A stretch of DNA of 5,252 nt from DAOTTX01 sp034437515 (GTDB lineage: Bacteria > Chloroflexota > Anaerolineae > Aggregatilineales > Phototrophicaceae): contig DAOTTX010000437.1 in assembly GCA_034437515.1 (NCBI GenBank), positions 1 through 5,252 on the forward strand, written 5' to 3'. Positions within the stretch are counted from its first letter, which is position 1. Every line of letters starts with the position of its first letter. This document shows positions 4,759 through 5,252 of this stretch, piece by piece. The notes below the pieces were generated by a model. It saw only the letters and a program-made list of their open reading frames with translations. It was not told the origin of the DNA and ran no database searches. Both the position numbers and the translations under genes were made by a program.

Positions 4759-5252
4759 TTGGACGAAAAGGAGGCCGTTCTAAGGCTCAAGCGAAAGGAC
4801 ATGCAAGGACTCACCACCCTCATGGAAATGTATCAGGTACAGGCCGTGCGGACATCCACCTTGATTACCCGCGATTTAGAGGCGTCAGAAGATGTGGTGC
4901 AGGCAGTGTTCATCCGTCTGTATGAGCGGAGTCATCTGCTTGACCCGCAGCGCCCGTTTAAGCCCTATCTGATGCGCAGTGTGGTGAATACGTCCATCCA
5001 GGTTGCCAATAAGCAGCAACGGTTTGTGTCCTTCCCTGATGAGGCGGAACGCGAGGCCGTGTTTATGAACGCCGGTGTACAAACCCCACTCGAAGACGAC
5101 CCCCAGCAGGCATTCGACGCCACCGAACGGCGTGAGCAGCTAGAGGCCGCGCTGGAACAACTCTCGCCTAAGCAGCGGGCGGCAGTCGTCCAGCGTTACT
5201 ATCTGGGGATGACCGAAGAAGAGATCGCCGGGCAGAGCGACGAACCACGCGG
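4759..5252 (+). CDS. ECF-family RNA polymerase sigma factor, cut off at the right edge
   Basis: ECF sigma factors carry only the sigma-2 and sigma-4 domains, recruit RNA polymerase to stress or signal regulons, and are usually held by an anti-sigma factor. The 164 visible residues begin DEKEAVLRLKRKD, the common lead-in in which each unit of the chain is fed to sigma-2. Region 2.2 is EDVVQAVFIRLYER (44-57). RPFKPYLMRSVVN (65-77) fits regions 2.3-2.4. An acidic, variable linker (about 90-120) follows. Sigma-4 begins near 122, with LEQLSPKQRAAVVQRYYLGM (132-151) and TEEEIAGQSDEPRG entering the helix-turn-helix just as the sequence ends. The normal length is about 170-200 residues, so little is missing. 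The start is TTG behind AGGAGG. Any anti-sigma gene would lie beyond the window. The lac-like palindrome immediately upstream suggests repressor control in addition to, or instead of, autoregulation; that is inference. Confidence 0.93.
   Translation, partial: MDEKEAVLRLKRKDMQGLTTLMEMYQVQAVRTSTLITRDLEASEDVVQAVFIRLYERSHLLDPQRPFKPYLMRSVVNTSIQVANKQQRFVSFPDEAEREAVFMNAGVQTPLEDDPQQAFDATERREQLEAALEQLSPKQRAAVVQRYYLGMTEEEIAGQSDEPR

Noticed and set aside
4885..5082. 65-residue minus-strand open frame within the sigma factor region
   Set aside because: The plus-strand frame encodes clear sigma-2 motifs across the same bases, so this is an antisense shadow.

Overview
The window looks like chromosomal DNA from a moderately GC-rich free-living bacterium. 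A Chloroflexota (Anaerolineae-like) origin is my best guess. It rests on general resemblance of the ECF sigma factor, the retropepsin-like pair and the kynureninase-like protein to sequences I associate with that phylum; no rRNA or other taxonomic marker is present, so this is inference.

Layout, left to right. (1) Positions 1-159, minus strand: the first 53 residues of an IS701-like DDE transposase that runs off the left edge, with an AT-rich leader containing a hairpin. (2) 306-1454, minus: an unfamiliar 382-residue protein carrying the main motifs of a protein-kinase-like fold (glycine-rich loop, D-x4-N catalytic loop, DYG metal motif) but with Arg where the ATP-binding Lys is expected. (3) 1455-1651: a divergent regulatory region with an 18-bp dyad and two candidate -10 boxes. 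(4) 1652-2863, plus: a kynureninase-like class V PLP enzyme that keeps the Schiff-base lysine but has changed two neighbouring active-site residues. (5) 2865-3480, minus: a more AT-rich two-gene cassette, a 71-residue protein followed by a retropepsin-like aspartic protease. The protease's natural-looking ATG start is followed three codons later by an in-frame amber stop. (6) 3518-4618, minus: ychF, a conserved P-loop ATPase with a good promoter. (7) 4619-4758: a divergent promoter region with two adjacent palindromes, one identical to the core of the symmetric lac operator. (8) 4759 to the right edge, plus: an ECF sigma factor starting at TTG behind a perfect AGGAGG and cut off in its sigma-4 domain.

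How they may work together. The kinase-like and kynureninase-like genes share one divergent intergenic region and could be co-regulated, but nothing ties them to one pathway. ychF, the 71-residue gene and the protease gene lie on one strand with gaps of 37 bp or an overlap, so they could be cotranscribed from the ychF promoter. ychF is a housekeeping gene, and the small pair looks like a later arrival downstream of it. I see no tRNA, rRNA, CRISPR array or complete mobile element. The items I would check first are the amber codon in the protease gene, the altered kynureninase-like active site, the kinase-like protein, and the lac-operator-like palindrome in front of the sigma factor.
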